From: Candidatus Gastranaerophilales bacterium
Lineage (GTDB): Bacteria; Cyanobacteriota; Vampirovibrionia; Gastranaerophilales; Gastranaerophilaceae
Reading direction: 5' to 3'
DNA: 64,000 bases
NCBI GenBank assembly: GCA_944324855.1
Contig: CALUXY010000004.1
Location: 30,018 to 94,017 of the forward strand
The notes beneath the pieces were generated by a model. That model was not told the DNA's origin and did no database searches. It saw nothing but the letters and a program-made list of their open reading frames with translations. Position numbers and translations under genes: made by a program. Positions 37,140 through 45,846 of this stretch are shown one piece after another; position 1 is the first letter of the stretch; each line of letters starts with the position of its first letter.

Positions 37140-38401
37140 AACTGCATAACTCCTTCAAATATTCCTTCCGAATAAGTCGGATGCGCAAAACAAACCTCTT
37201 TGAGTTTATCAACGGTTATATCGTTCTGCATTGCAATAACTATCTGTTGAATAAGTGCGGAGGCTTCTTTTGAAATAATATGTGCTCCGATTATTTTATT
37301 ATCCTTTGATACTATTTTAATAAATCCGTCTATGCATCCGTCACAGTGGGCTTTACCGAGTGCAGATACAGGGAATACCACTTTATCAAACCCTTCTTCC
37401 TCTTCTTTTGATTTAAATGTTTTTCCGACCCAGGCAATTTCGGGTGTTCCGTATATAACAGACGGTATCAAATCTTTACGGTACGGAATATTTAAAACAA
37501 GTTCCTTCGCCTGACTTGTTGCATAATGTGCAAGTTGAATTTCGCCTGCAGCATCGCCTATGATTTTTATTTTTTTATTCTCACAGATTGCTTCGGCAGA
37601 TAAATTTTCTGCCTCGCAATGACGAACCCTGCCGGCAGCAACAAGAATACAATCTGTTTCCAGGGTTTCACCGTTTGATAATGTAACTTTGTTTCCTTCA
37701 ATATTTTTAATTGAGGTTTCTGTGTGGTATTTTATCTTATTCAATTTAAACTGACGTTCAATACGTTTTGAAACTTCCCAATCCGCAAGCGGAACCAATT
37801 GAGATGCGATTTCGACAATCGTTACATCAACTTCAAATGCTGATAAAATTCGCGCCCATTCAATCCCTATTGCGCCTGAACCTATGATAACAATACGTTT
37901 TGGCAGCTGTTTAAGGTTTAAAATATCGTCAGAGTTTAAAATAAATTTGTGGTCAAATTCCAGTCCTTTAATTTCTTTTGGATATGAACCCGTACATAAT
38001 ACTATTTCCTTGCAGGAGTACTGTTCATTATTTGATTCTATTACGGTATCGGATATTATTCGGGCTTCGGATTTAACAATAGTTATACCCGCTTGTTTCA
38101 TCATTAATTCCAATGATTTTCTGAGCTTTTGAATAGTTGTATCTTTGTGTTCAGCTATTTTTTCAAAATCAAATTTTATATTATCCGCATAAATTCCTAT
38201 TTTGTCAGAGGTTTTCATTTCCTGATATACTTCCGCTGCGTGTAAAAAGAGTTTTGTCGGAATACAGCCTCTGTTCAGGCAGGTCCCTCCGAGTTCATCT
38301 TTTTCAAATAAAACTACGGATGTTCCTTGTTTTGCAGCATATAATGCCGTTGTATATCCGGCAGGTCCCCCGCCTATTATCCCTAAGTCAAATGTTGTCA
38401 T
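37136..38401 (-). CDS. lpdA: dihydrolipoyl dehydrogenase
   Basis: FAD-dependent E3 component that reoxidises dihydrolipoamide with NAD+. The 421-residue protein has the FAD motif GIIGGGPAGYTTALYAA, the redox disulfide GGTCLNRGCIPTK (Cys41, Cys46), the NAD motif VIIGSGAIGIEWA and the C-terminal FAHPTYSE with the catalytic His-Glu dyad. It is some 40 residues shorter than the usual 460-470, with the shortening spread over the central region, so specificity within the disulfide-reductase family is slightly open. Pairing with lipA supports the call. AAGGGAG is 12 bases from the ATG; TATTAT sits at -12 to -7. Confidence 0.88.
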   Translation of the reverse strand: MTTFDLGIIGGGPAGYTTALYAAKQGTSVVLFEKDELGGTCLNRGCIPTKLFLHAAEVYQEMKTSDKIGIYADNIKFDFEKIAEHKDTTIQKLRKSLELMMKQAGITIVKSEARIISDTVIESNNEQYSCKEIVLCTGSYPKEIKGLEFDHKFILNSDDILNLKQLPKRIVIIGSGAIGIEWARILSAFEVDVTIVEIASQLVPLADWEVSKRIERQFKLNKIKYHTETSIKNIEGNKVTLSNGETLETDCILVAAGRVRHCEAENLSAEAICENKKIKIIGDAAGEIQLAHYATSQAKELVLNIPYRKDLIPSVIYGTPEIAWVGKTFKSKEEEEGFDKVVFPVSALGKAHCDGCIDGFIKIVSKDNKIIGAHIISKEASALIQQIVIAMQNDITVDKLKEVCFAHPTYSEGIFEGVMQL

Positions 38402-38466
38402 AATAAAATAATACTCCCTTGGGTATTATTTTAGCATAAATCGGTATTTCTGTATCAATTTTGTTA

Positions 38467-38472
38467 TATAAT
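38467..38472 (+). promoter_or_regulatory. -10 hexamer of the predicted leaderless radA promoter
   Basis: TATAAT at exactly -12 to -7 from the radA ATG, which puts the predicted start on the A of ATG. No ribosome site is present. Confidence 0.6.
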
Positions 38473-38478
38473 AATTGC

Positions 38479-39852
38479 ATGGCGAAAGTAAAAACAAAAT
38501 TTGTATGTCAGCAATGCGGCTACGAGACTGCCCGCTATATGGGGAAATGTCCCGAATGCGGCAGCTGGGAATCGTTTGTAGAAGAAACCATCGTACAAGA
38601 AGTTTCTTCAAAAAATAACCGTACGGTTATAGATATTATGCCGCCGACTCCGATTAATAAGATTAAAGTAGGGGCAGAAATCAGAATCCCTACAAATATT
38701 TCTGAATTTGACAGAGTGTTAGGCGGCGGACTTGTTCAAGGTTCTCTTATTTTGATTGCAGGCGATCCGGGGATAGGAAAATCAACCCTTCTTTTACAAT
38801 CAAGCGGTGAGTTGTGCAAACAGAATAAAAAAGTTCTTTACGTATCCGCAGAAGAATCCGCAAGCCAGATTAAACTACGTGCTGACAGGCTACAAATTGT
38901 ACATGACAACCTATACATTTACCCCCAAACAAATTTTGATTCAATTAAACATCAAATAATAAACGAAAGACCTGATGTTGTAGTTGTAGATAGTATTCAG
39001 GCAATTTATTCTTCTGATGTCCAAAGTACTGCAGGAAGTGTTTCTCAGATTAGGGAATGCTGTAATGCTCTGATGCAGCTTGCAAAACAAGAAAATATTA
39101 CAATCATTGTTGTCGGTCATGTAACAAAAGAAGGTAATATTGCAGGGCCGAAAGTTTTGGAACATATGGTAGATACCGTTATTCAGTTTGAAGGTGACAA
39201 ATACAAGTCCTACAGAATACTAAGAGCGGTTAAAAACAGGTTTGGAAATACATCAGAAGTCGGAATTTTTGAGATGTGTGAAAAAGGGCTTAAAGAAGTT
39301 GTAAACCCGAGTGAATTATTCTTAAAAGAGTATAACCAGTCACAGGCAACAGGCAGCGTAATAATTGTGACAAACGAAGGTACACGTCCTATGCTTGTTG
39401 AAATTCAGGCGTTAGTCGGAACAACACCTTATCCGACTCCAAGAAGGGTCACAAACGGTGTGGATTTAAGCCGTGTATTGCAAATTCTTGCAGTGTTAGA
39501 AAAAAGAGTCGGTTTAAATCTTTCTAAACAAGACGTATATGTAAATGTTATAGGCGGGATTGATATTCAAGAACCGGCAGCGGATTTAGGAATTGCTCTT
39601 GCTGTTGCAACCTGTGCAAGAGATGTTGTAATAGACCCTCATACGGCAATCGTAGGTGAAGTCGGATTATCCGGAGAAATCAGAGCTGTAAATAATATTG
39701 AAAAAAGAATAAAAGAAGTTCAAAAACTCGGGTTCAAAAAAATAATTATTCCAAAATCAAACAAGGTTGATGAAAAGTTTGAAGGAATTCAGATTGTTAG
39801 AGTTGCTAAGATAATTGAAGCGATTACATCTTGCATTACTTCAAATACTTAG
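38479..39852 (+). CDS. radA: DNA repair/recombination protein RadA (Sms)
   Basis: RecA-like helicase that promotes branch migration during recombination. From the ATG at 38479 the 457-residue protein has the zinc motif CQQCGYETARYMGKCPECG (about 10-28), Walker A GDPGIGKSTL (about 97), the RadA-specific KNRFGNTSEVGIF and a C-terminal Lon-like domain (DLGIALAVATCARD, VGEVGLSGEIRAV). A start six codons upstream is in frame but lies inside the -10 region, so I reject it. Its 3' end overlaps the convergent glycosyltransferase by 17 bases. Confidence 0.95.
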   Translation: MAKVKTKFVCQQCGYETARYMGKCPECGSWESFVEETIVQEVSSKNNRTVIDIMPPTPINKIKVGAEIRIPTNISEFDRVLGGGLVQGSLILIAGDPGIGKSTLLLQSSGELCKQNKKVLYVSAEESASQIKLRADRLQIVHDNLYIYPQTNFDSIKHQIINERPDVVVVDSIQAIYSSDVQSTAGSVSQIRECCNALMQLAKQENITIIVVGHVTKEGNIAGPKVLEHMVDTVIQFEGDKYKSYRILRAVKNRFGNTSEVGIFEMCEKGLKEVVNPSELFLKEYNQSQATGSVIIVTNEGTRPMLVEIQALVGTTPYPTPRRVTNGVDLSRVLQILAVLEKRVGLNLSKQDVYVNVIGGIDIQEPAADLGIALAVATCARDVVIDPHTAIVGEVGLSGEIRAVNNIEKRIKEVQKLGFKKIIIPKSNKVDEKFEGIQIVRVAKIIEAITSCITSNT

Positions 39853-40753
39853 ATTTTAGATTCTCAAATTTTTCTTCTCTTATATACGGCTTAAAATTTT
39901 CAATAAATTCCGCACGTTGATTTTCCGGAATATGCGGAAAGTGGATTAAAAATGTCAGAAAAATATAATCTTCGTAATAATTCTCGTATTTATTCCAGAA
40001 TCCGTTATCAATCAATATACCTTTTAAATCTTTAAAAGAATCAAATATGTCAAAATGAACGTTGGAAATACCCGTGGAAATTGATTCTCCGTGTACATTA
40101 TAGTTGTAGAGAACATCTTTTATACAAACAAAGCGTTTAAAGAACAGATGAGTGTTAACATTAAAACAAGTATCCTCCTGCATGCGGCAGAGCGGGAATT
40201 TTATGCGATGTTCTTTAATAATAGAGGTTTTGTAAATTTTGTTCCAAATAGGACCTGAAAACAGGGATATAATGTTTGCTTTTATATCTTCAATATACAT
40301 AGGAATATCGTAATAAAATATTTTTTTCCCTATTCTGATGTTCATTGCTTCAACAAGCTGGGACTGCTGAAACATATTTGCTGCTGTGTAAATTACTTTG
40401 TAGTTGGAGTGAACACAGTCAACATCATTTTTAGTTGCTGCTTTATATAGCTTTTCATACATAACAGGCTCAATTGTGTCATCCGCATCAACAAACCCGA
40501 TAAATTCACCTGCGGCAGTGTTGATACCTTCATTTCTTGCTATTCCCTGCCCGCTGTTTGGCTTAGTGATTATTTTTATCCTTGAATCTTTTTGTGCATA
40601 TTCTTCAAGTATAGATGAAGAATTATCAGTTGAACCGTCATTAATGCATATAATTTCTAAATCGTTTAAAGTCTGATTAATAACAGAATCTAAACATCTG
40701 GCTAATGTTTTTTCCGCATTATATATTGGAATGATAACCGATACTTTTCCCAT
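39836..40753 (-). CDS. family 2 glycosyltransferase
   Basis: A 305-residue GT-A glycosyltransferase of the type that decorates LPS, capsule or glycoproteins. VSVIIPIYNAEKTLARCLDSV opens the domain, followed by EIICINDGSTD, GQGIARNEGI and GFVDADDTIEPVMYEKL with the metal-binding acidic residues. The C-terminal 140 residues are aromatic-rich. I start at 40753: the family signature follows at once and TACACT on the minus strand lies just upstream in the leaderless position. A start at 40789 has no supporting signal. The acceptor is unknown; no other sugar genes are adjacent. Confidence 0.85.
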   Translation of the reverse strand: MGKVSVIIPIYNAEKTLARCLDSVINQTLNDLEIICINDGSTDNSSSILEEYAQKDSRIKIITKPNSGQGIARNEGINTAAGEFIGFVDADDTIEPVMYEKLYKAATKNDVDCVHSNYKVIYTAANMFQQSQLVEAMNIRIGKKIFYYDIPMYIEDIKANIISLFSGPIWNKIYKTSIIKEHRIKFPLCRMQEDTCFNVNTHLFFKRFVCIKDVLYNYNVHGESISTGISNVHFDIFDSFKDLKGILIDNGFWNKYENYYEDYIFLTFLIHFPHIPENQRAEFIENFKPYIREEKFENLKSKYLK

Positions 40754-40907
40754 ACAAAATAGTGTATCAAATACCTGAAATTTATTCAAATTTTAGTGTT
40801 GATTTTACACTCTAAAATAAGGCTAAATAGCTCTCAGGGATTAGGTTTTACCCCTTGCAAAAATGTTTTTATTTGTTATAATATATTTGTAGTTCGAGGT
40901 GTTTATT

Positions 40908-41117
40908 ATGAAAGTTATGTTTGAACCTGCAATCGGGGCGACAATGTCGTTCGGGTGTAAAAATCGTGTTGCAAAACAGGCAGGGAGTGAACTGCCGGTA
41001 AGACGTGAAGGTTATTCTAACGAAGAAATCTATAACGCCATAATGTCCGTAAAAAATAAATTAACCAAAGTATTTGTAAGAGAACCTCACAAAGAGTCTT
41101 TGAATATGGTTGGTTAA
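40908..41117 (+). CDS. small tagged hypothetical protein
   Basis: A 69-residue protein, MKVMFEPAIGATMSFGCKNR at its start, then a basic helical part. The TMSFG segment is a clear example of the short Phe-Gly motif seen on other proteins in this window. GAGG lies 8 bases before the ATG; an upstream GTG at 40899 is less likely. The stop shares bases with the convergent obgE stop (TTAA at 41114-41117). Function unknown. Confidence 0.55.
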   Translation: MKVMFEPAIGATMSFGCKNRVAKQAGSELPVRREGYSNEEIYNAIMSVKNKLTKVFVREPHKESLNMVG

Positions 41118-42418
41118 TATCCGGCACCTTCATCCCACAGAGTATCATCATAATGGGTAAGTTCAAGATGTCCGATAACAAGGGTGTTTCCGTTTTTAAT
41201 CCCCAGTTTGTTAAGTTCATCAAATACGCCCATTGATGTCAGAATCCCTTGCAGTCTTATAATTTGTTCAGGATTTCTTGCATCTGTTACGCTTGCAAGA
41301 CGGGAAATTTTTCCGCCCTCTACGACAAATGTATTTTTATCAAGTTTATATATTTCAAACGCACTGTCATCGTTGTTGTATGCACCTTCATCTTCTTCAA
41401 CAATAACTTCTACTACAGGACGTTCAATTTCTTCTACTTTTTGAGAAATGTATTGAAGTACTTCATCAACGTTTTCTTTTGTTGCAGCTGACATTGTGAA
41501 TATTTTTTCGCTTGGAAGAAGTTTTTTGAATTCATCTAATACGGATTCAATTTTTTCATCTTCGACGGCATCAATTTTGTTTAATACAACAACTTGAAAT
41601 CTATGTGCAAGAGCTTCGGAGTGTTTTTTTAATTCTTCGTTAATCTTTAAGTATGTATCAACCGGATTATCCGCAGTTAAATCTACAATATGAACAAGGA
41701 AACGGCATCTTTCAACGTGTCTTAAAAATTCGTGTCCTAATCCTACTCCTTCGCTTGCACCTTCAATTAACCCCGGAATATCTGCAACAACATAACCGTC
41801 ACCGTTCGGCTTTTTAACAACTCCCAGATTCGGAACAAGGGTTGTAAAAGGGTAATCAGCAATCTTAGGTTTTGCGGAACTTATAACGCTTATAAATGTT
41901 GATTTACCTGCATTCGGCATTCCTAAAAGCCCGACATCGGCTATAAGTTTTAGTTCTAAATCAACAAGTCTTTCTATTCCCGGTTCTCCCGGTTCACAAA
42001 ACTGCGGGGCACGTTTTTGAGCCGAGGCAAACCTTGCATTTCCTCGACCGCCTCTGCCGCCTTTGGCAATAAGAACGGTTTGCCCTTCTTCTGTTAGGTC
42101 TGCAATCACTTTTCCTGTAGCGTCATCTTTTACTATTGTACCTAAAGGTACTTTTATATAGAGATGTTTTGCACATTTCCCGTGCATTGTTTTTATTCCG
42201 CCGTTTTGACCGTTTTCTGCTTTAAAAACAGAACGGTATTTGAAATCTAAAAGGGTTGCAAGACCTCTGTCCGCAACAAAATAAACGTCACCGCCGTTGC
42301 CGCCGTCGCCGCCTGCCGGGCCGCCTTTATCAACGTATTTTTCACGGCGCCATGCAACCATTCCGTTGCCGCCTCTGCCTGATACAAGTTTAATTTTTGT
42401 TTTGTCTATAAATTGCAT
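41114..42418 (-). CDS. obgE: Obg family GTPase
   Basis: Essential GTPase of 50S ribosome assembly and stress control. The 434-residue protein has the glycine-rich OBG domain (RGGNGMVAWRREKYVDKGGPAG and following, 1-158), the G domain with GMPNAGKST, DIPGLIEGA and LNKID, and a C-terminal OCT domain (about 350-425). AGGA precedes the ATG. Divergent from tsaD across 35 bases that must hold both promoters. Confidence 0.95.
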   Translation of the reverse strand: MQFIDKTKIKLVSGRGGNGMVAWRREKYVDKGGPAGGDGGNGGDVYFVADRGLATLLDFKYRSVFKAENGQNGGIKTMHGKCAKHLYIKVPLGTIVKDDATGKVIADLTEEGQTVLIAKGGRGGRGNARFASAQKRAPQFCEPGEPGIERLVDLELKLIADVGLLGMPNAGKSTFISVISSAKPKIADYPFTTLVPNLGVVKKPNGDGYVVADIPGLIEGASEGVGLGHEFLRHVERCRFLVHIVDLTADNPVDTYLKINEELKKHSEALAHRFQVVVLNKIDAVEDEKIESVLDEFKKLLPSEKIFTMSAATKENVDEVLQYISQKVEEIERPVVEVIVEEDEGAYNNDDSAFEIYKLDKNTFVVEGGKISRLASVTDARNPEQIIRLQGILTSMGVFDELNKLGIKNGNTLVIGHLELTHYDDTLWDEGAGY

Positions 42419-42441
42419 TTTGCTTTATCCTATGATTGCTC

Positions 42442-42447
42442 TATAAT
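42442..42447 (+). promoter_or_regulatory. -10 hexamer of the predicted leaderless tsaD promoter
   Basis: TATAAT at exactly -12 to -7 from the tsaD ATG at 42454, with no ribosome site. Confidence 0.6.
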
Positions 42448-42453
42448 GGTACT

Positions 42454-43482
42454 ATGAACAAGGTTAAAAATACATTATTTAGTAACACTCCTGTAACATT
42501 AGATGAAAACAGCTATATTATGGCAATTGAAACAAGCTGTGACGAAACAGCCTGTGCTATTGTTCAAGGCGGGAGAAAAGTAATTGCAAATACCGTTGCA
42601 TCACAAATTAAAACCCACGAACAGTATGGCGGTGTTATTCCTGAAATTGCTGCAAGAGAGCATTTGGAAGCAATTAATGTAGTGATAGATAAAACGTTTC
42701 AAGATTCAGGTTTAAAACCAGAGGATATGTCCGCTTTTGCAGGAACTGTAGGACCGGGGCTTGTAGGATGTTTACTTGTAGGATTAAATGCAACCAAAAC
42801 CCTTGCACTTGTTCACGATAAACCGTTTATTGGTGTAAATCATTTGAACGCACACGTTAGTGCCAATTTTATTGATACGGATTTGGAACCGCCTTTTATT
42901 GCGCTATTGGTTAGCGGCGGACATACACAATTGATTGATGTCAAATCTTATTCCGAATTGGAAATTATTGGAGAAACAATAGATGATGCGGTGGGTGAAA
43001 CTTATGATAAGGTCGCAAGATTGATTGGACTGCCGTATCCCGGCGGGCCAAAGCTTGATAAAATGGCTCACGAAGGAAACCCTCATGCATTCAAACTTCC
43101 GGAAGCAAAAGTCGGGGAATTTGATTTTAGTTTCAGCGGACTTAAGACTGCGGCATCCAGACTTGTGAAATCTTTTGACGGGAAAGAGTTGCCGCTTGCA
43201 GATATATGTGCAAGTTTTCAGGAAACCGTGTCTGAAACTTTGATTAAAAAGGTTAAACACGCACTTGAGGTTAAAGGCTATAAACAGGTAGTAATTGCAG
43301 GTGGTGTTGCTGCAAATTCTGAAATCAGAAGAAAAATATTTGAACTTGAAAAAGAAGGTTACAGGGTTAATGCCCCGATTATGAAATACTGTACTGATAA
43401 TGCATCAATGGTTGCATCATCTGCTTATTTCTTTGAGAATACATTTGATGATGTTGACGTGGAAGTTTTTTCAAGATGTTAA
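42454..43482 (+). CDS. tsaD: tRNA N6-adenosine threonylcarbamoyltransferase
   Basis: Transfers the threonylcarbamoyl group to A37 of ANN-decoding tRNAs. The 342-residue protein has IETSCDETACAIV at the N-terminus, the metal-binding HLNAHVSANF, GGHTQLIDV, DDAVGETYDKVARLIGLPYPGGP and the C-terminal GGVAANSEIR and CTDNASMVA motifs. I start at 42454, which fits the leaderless promoter, and gives about 20 residues before the core begins at MAIETSC; this short extension is slightly longer than usual. Convergent with the nucleotidase-like gene. Confidence 0.95.
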   Translation: MNKVKNTLFSNTPVTLDENSYIMAIETSCDETACAIVQGGRKVIANTVASQIKTHEQYGGVIPEIAAREHLEAINVVIDKTFQDSGLKPEDMSAFAGTVGPGLVGCLLVGLNATKTLALVHDKPFIGVNHLNAHVSANFIDTDLEPPFIALLVSGGHTQLIDVKSYSELEIIGETIDDAVGETYDKVARLIGLPYPGGPKLDKMAHEGNPHAFKLPEAKVGEFDFSFSGLKTAASRLVKSFDGKELPLADICASFQETVSETLIKKVKHALEVKGYKQVVIAGGVAANSEIRRKIFELEKEGYRVNAPIMKYCTDNASMVASSAYFFENTFDDVDVEVFSRC

Positions 43483-43521
43483 GATAGTTCAATCAGGGAT
43501 GGTTGAATTTTGGTGTGTGAA

Positions 43522-43551
43522 TAAAAAAAGAGTAACTATTTATAGTTACTC
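43522..43551 (-). terminator. intrinsic terminator of the nucleotidase-like gene
   Basis: GAGTAACTA, 4-nt loop and complement at 43530-43551, followed on the minus strand by seven T. It overlaps the minus-strand stop codon at 43546. Confidence 0.75.
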
Positions 43552-45171
43552 AAAATAATTTCCCACAATATAATTCTTTTTTTTATCGACTATGTTAACC
43601 CGACCTGTTTGATTTATTACAATCGGTTTATTTTGATGTTTAATATAGTCGCATACAAGTTTATCTTTGTCAAAATCAAATATTTTTTCTTCACGGCCTA
43701 CGTAATTAAGGGATGATACTTTATCTCCGCCTCTCATCACAAATGAGTCTGCTGCAATACGATAAGTTTTGGTTGTACTTGGATTTTTTATATTTATTGG
43801 TGTTTCTTTTCCATCGTTATCTACTTTTGTCATTGATAACAATTCCCCGTCTGATTTTCGTACGGTATACTTTACTCCGGATACTGCAAACAATCCGGGT
43901 CTTGAATTTACTAATGTTTTTGCGGTGAATTTGAATGCATCAACCAGATCTTTTTCTGTTACATTTGCAATAACCATTTCGTTATGGAACGGAGAAATCA
44001 TTTTGGCATCTAATCTTGTAAACGTTCCCGGTTCAAAGGTTGAACGTAAGTTTGCAGAATTTAAAAACGCAATTTCAACACCCAGTTCATTTTTCATCGC
44101 ATCTGCTACAAAATTTGCCTGCGGATTTTCTTGTGTTAATTTATTTTCCGGTTCCGGTAATACTGATTGAATATAGCCGACTTCTTCATTGTTTGGCATA
44201 TCAGCTTCCAAAAGCTTTTGGTAAATTAAATTGCGTCCGTATTTTTTTGTCGGAATAATGTTATTTTGTACGGATTTTATTATACCGTTATCATCAAATT
44301 CAACATTAAGCATTCCAAAATAATCGCCGTCTTTACCGCCATTAGTTATAACAACAGGTTCTCCGGATTTTGAGGTTAAAAGATTTTCGCCCGGAGTGAT
44401 ATCTTTTACCAGATTATGAGAGTGTCCGCCGATTATTACATCTACGCCGGACAAATTTTTTGCGGCAATTTGGTCATTTTTATACCCCATGTGTGACAGA
44501 AGGATAACGTGTTTTATACCGTCTTTTTCCATTTTCTTTTGTTCTTCTTGAACACCTTTTATTGTGTCTTCAAGATTATCAACTTTGCAATCGTCGTAAT
44601 AGTCAGCATGTGTATATCTATCGTTCATATCAATAGGTGAAACTCCTATTATTCCGACTTTTTTACCTTTTATTTCCGTGACAATTGAATTTATAAACCT
44701 GTCATTAATCGGAGCTTTGTTTGTTTCACGATATAATCTTTCTGCTTCTTTTGGATCAGGAATAACTTGTCTGTAATTTACATCTACAAGTTTTGTTTTT
44801 AAATCTTTTGTCAGATTCATAAATGTTTTTTGATCCATATCAAGTTCATGGTTTCCGACGGGTGATGCGTTAATGTTTGCAAGATTCATATATTTTGCAA
44901 CACCTTTATTAAGGTGAATATTTTTTTCGTCCCCTAAAAAATTATCCCCGCCTGACAAACGTATATCACAGCTTTGAAGCGGTAATATAGTTCTTTCCAT
45001 CTTGGTTAACTGTCCGTGGAAGTCGTTGATATATCCAATATTGAAAGTCGTTGTTGCAGGTTTTGACTGCTCGTTCGTCTGAGGCTTTTGAGTTACACTC
45101 GATTGCCTGTTTGCTGCAGGTTGTGCGGCTGCACGAAATCTAATATTGTTGGAGAAATTATTTGTAATCAT
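43546..45171 (-). CDS. 5'-nucleotidase/UshA-like metallophosphatase without signal peptide
   Basis: A 541-residue enzyme of the 5'-nucleotidase family, whose members hydrolyse nucleotides or UDP-sugars, usually in the periplasm or at the surface. Metal motifs are complete: YINDFHGQL, SGGDNFLGD, VGNHELD, LSHMGYKND and GGHSHNLV. The C-terminal substrate domain has ANFVADAMKNELG, NSANLRSTFEPGTFT and SPFHNEMV. The odd point is the N-terminus: instead of a signal peptide it has MITNNFSNNIRFRAAAQ and a Gln/Ser/Pro-rich 40-residue linker, matching the Phe-motif tag seen on other proteins here. Location is therefore unclear. Monocistronic with a weak AGGTG site. Confidence 0.85.
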   Translation of the reverse strand: MITNNFSNNIRFRAAAQPAANRQSSVTQKPQTNEQSKPATTTFNIGYINDFHGQLTKMERTILPLQSCDIRLSGGDNFLGDEKNIHLNKGVAKYMNLANINASPVGNHELDMDQKTFMNLTKDLKTKLVDVNYRQVIPDPKEAERLYRETNKAPINDRFINSIVTEIKGKKVGIIGVSPIDMNDRYTHADYYDDCKVDNLEDTIKGVQEEQKKMEKDGIKHVILLSHMGYKNDQIAAKNLSGVDVIIGGHSHNLVKDITPGENLLTSKSGEPVVITNGGKDGDYFGMLNVEFDDNGIIKSVQNNIIPTKKYGRNLIYQKLLEADMPNNEEVGYIQSVLPEPENKLTQENPQANFVADAMKNELGVEIAFLNSANLRSTFEPGTFTRLDAKMISPFHNEMVIANVTEKDLVDAFKFTAKTLVNSRPGLFAVSGVKYTVRKSDGELLSMTKVDNDGKETPINIKNPSTTKTYRIAADSFVMRGGDKVSSLNYVGREEKIFDFDKDKLVCDYIKHQNKPIVINQTGRVNIVDKKKNYIVGNYFE

Positions 45172-45231
45172 ACTACACCTGCTTATAAAAAACAGGTAAT
45201 CTTATTTTTTTGTTAGTATTTTAATATTTTG

Positions 45232-45846
45232 TTACATTGAAAGATACTTTAAACACTCACGCAGCAATTCTTCCGAATCATTAGGGTTTGAGAGTTTAGA
45301 TACGACAACTGATATAGCTGTTTTTATTTCATCATACTCATAACCGAGAGATTGAAGTACCGCAAATGTATCCTGTGTCGCCTGAGATTCTGTAATTTTT
45401 GAGTCTTCAGACTTGATAGGAGTAATGTTTGCTTTTATTAACTTATCTCTTAATTCCAGAATTATTTTTTGCGCCAGTTTTGTGCCGACACCTTTAGCCA
45501 GAGTTAGTTCTTTGTAATCTTCGTTAATCACAAGAGATATAAGGTTACACGCATCAAATTTCCCTAAAAGAGCCAAGCCCATCTTTGTACCGACACCCGA
45601 TACTGATGTTAAAATTTTAAAAATATCTCTTGTTTCTTTGGCTAAAAACCCGCATAAAAACATTGAATCTTCTTTGTGTATTAATGTTGTATAGACTTGT
45701 ATTTCAGAATTAATATCCGGTAATAGAGAATAATCAATTTCGGATGTTTCTATCCTATATCCTATTCCATTTATGTCTACAACCAGAAAATAACCCGTTT
45801 GGGTAGATATTTTATCTGCCAGAACTCCTTTTAAATATTCAAACAT
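45232..45846 (-). CDS. ruvA: Holliday junction DNA helicase subunit RuvA
   Basis: Binds Holliday junctions as a tetramer and targets the RuvB motor. The 204-residue protein has the N-terminal OB domain (MFEYLKGVLADK), the helix-hairpin-helix region (SVSGVGTKMGLALLGKF, LAKGVGTKLAQKIILELRDK) and the C-terminal RuvB-contacting helix bundle. AAGGAG precedes the ATG. The start overlaps dxr by 16 bases, so ruvA follows dxr in one transcript. ruvB and ruvC are not adjacent. Confidence 0.95.
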   Translation of the reverse strand: MFEYLKGVLADKISTQTGYFLVVDINGIGYRIETSEIDYSLLPDINSEIQVYTTLIHKEDSMFLCGFLAKETRDIFKILTSVSGVGTKMGLALLGKFDACNLISLVINEDYKELTLAKGVGTKLAQKIILELRDKLIKANITPIKSEDSKITESQATQDTFAVLQSLGYEYDEIKTAISVVVSKLSNPNDSEELLRECLKYLSM

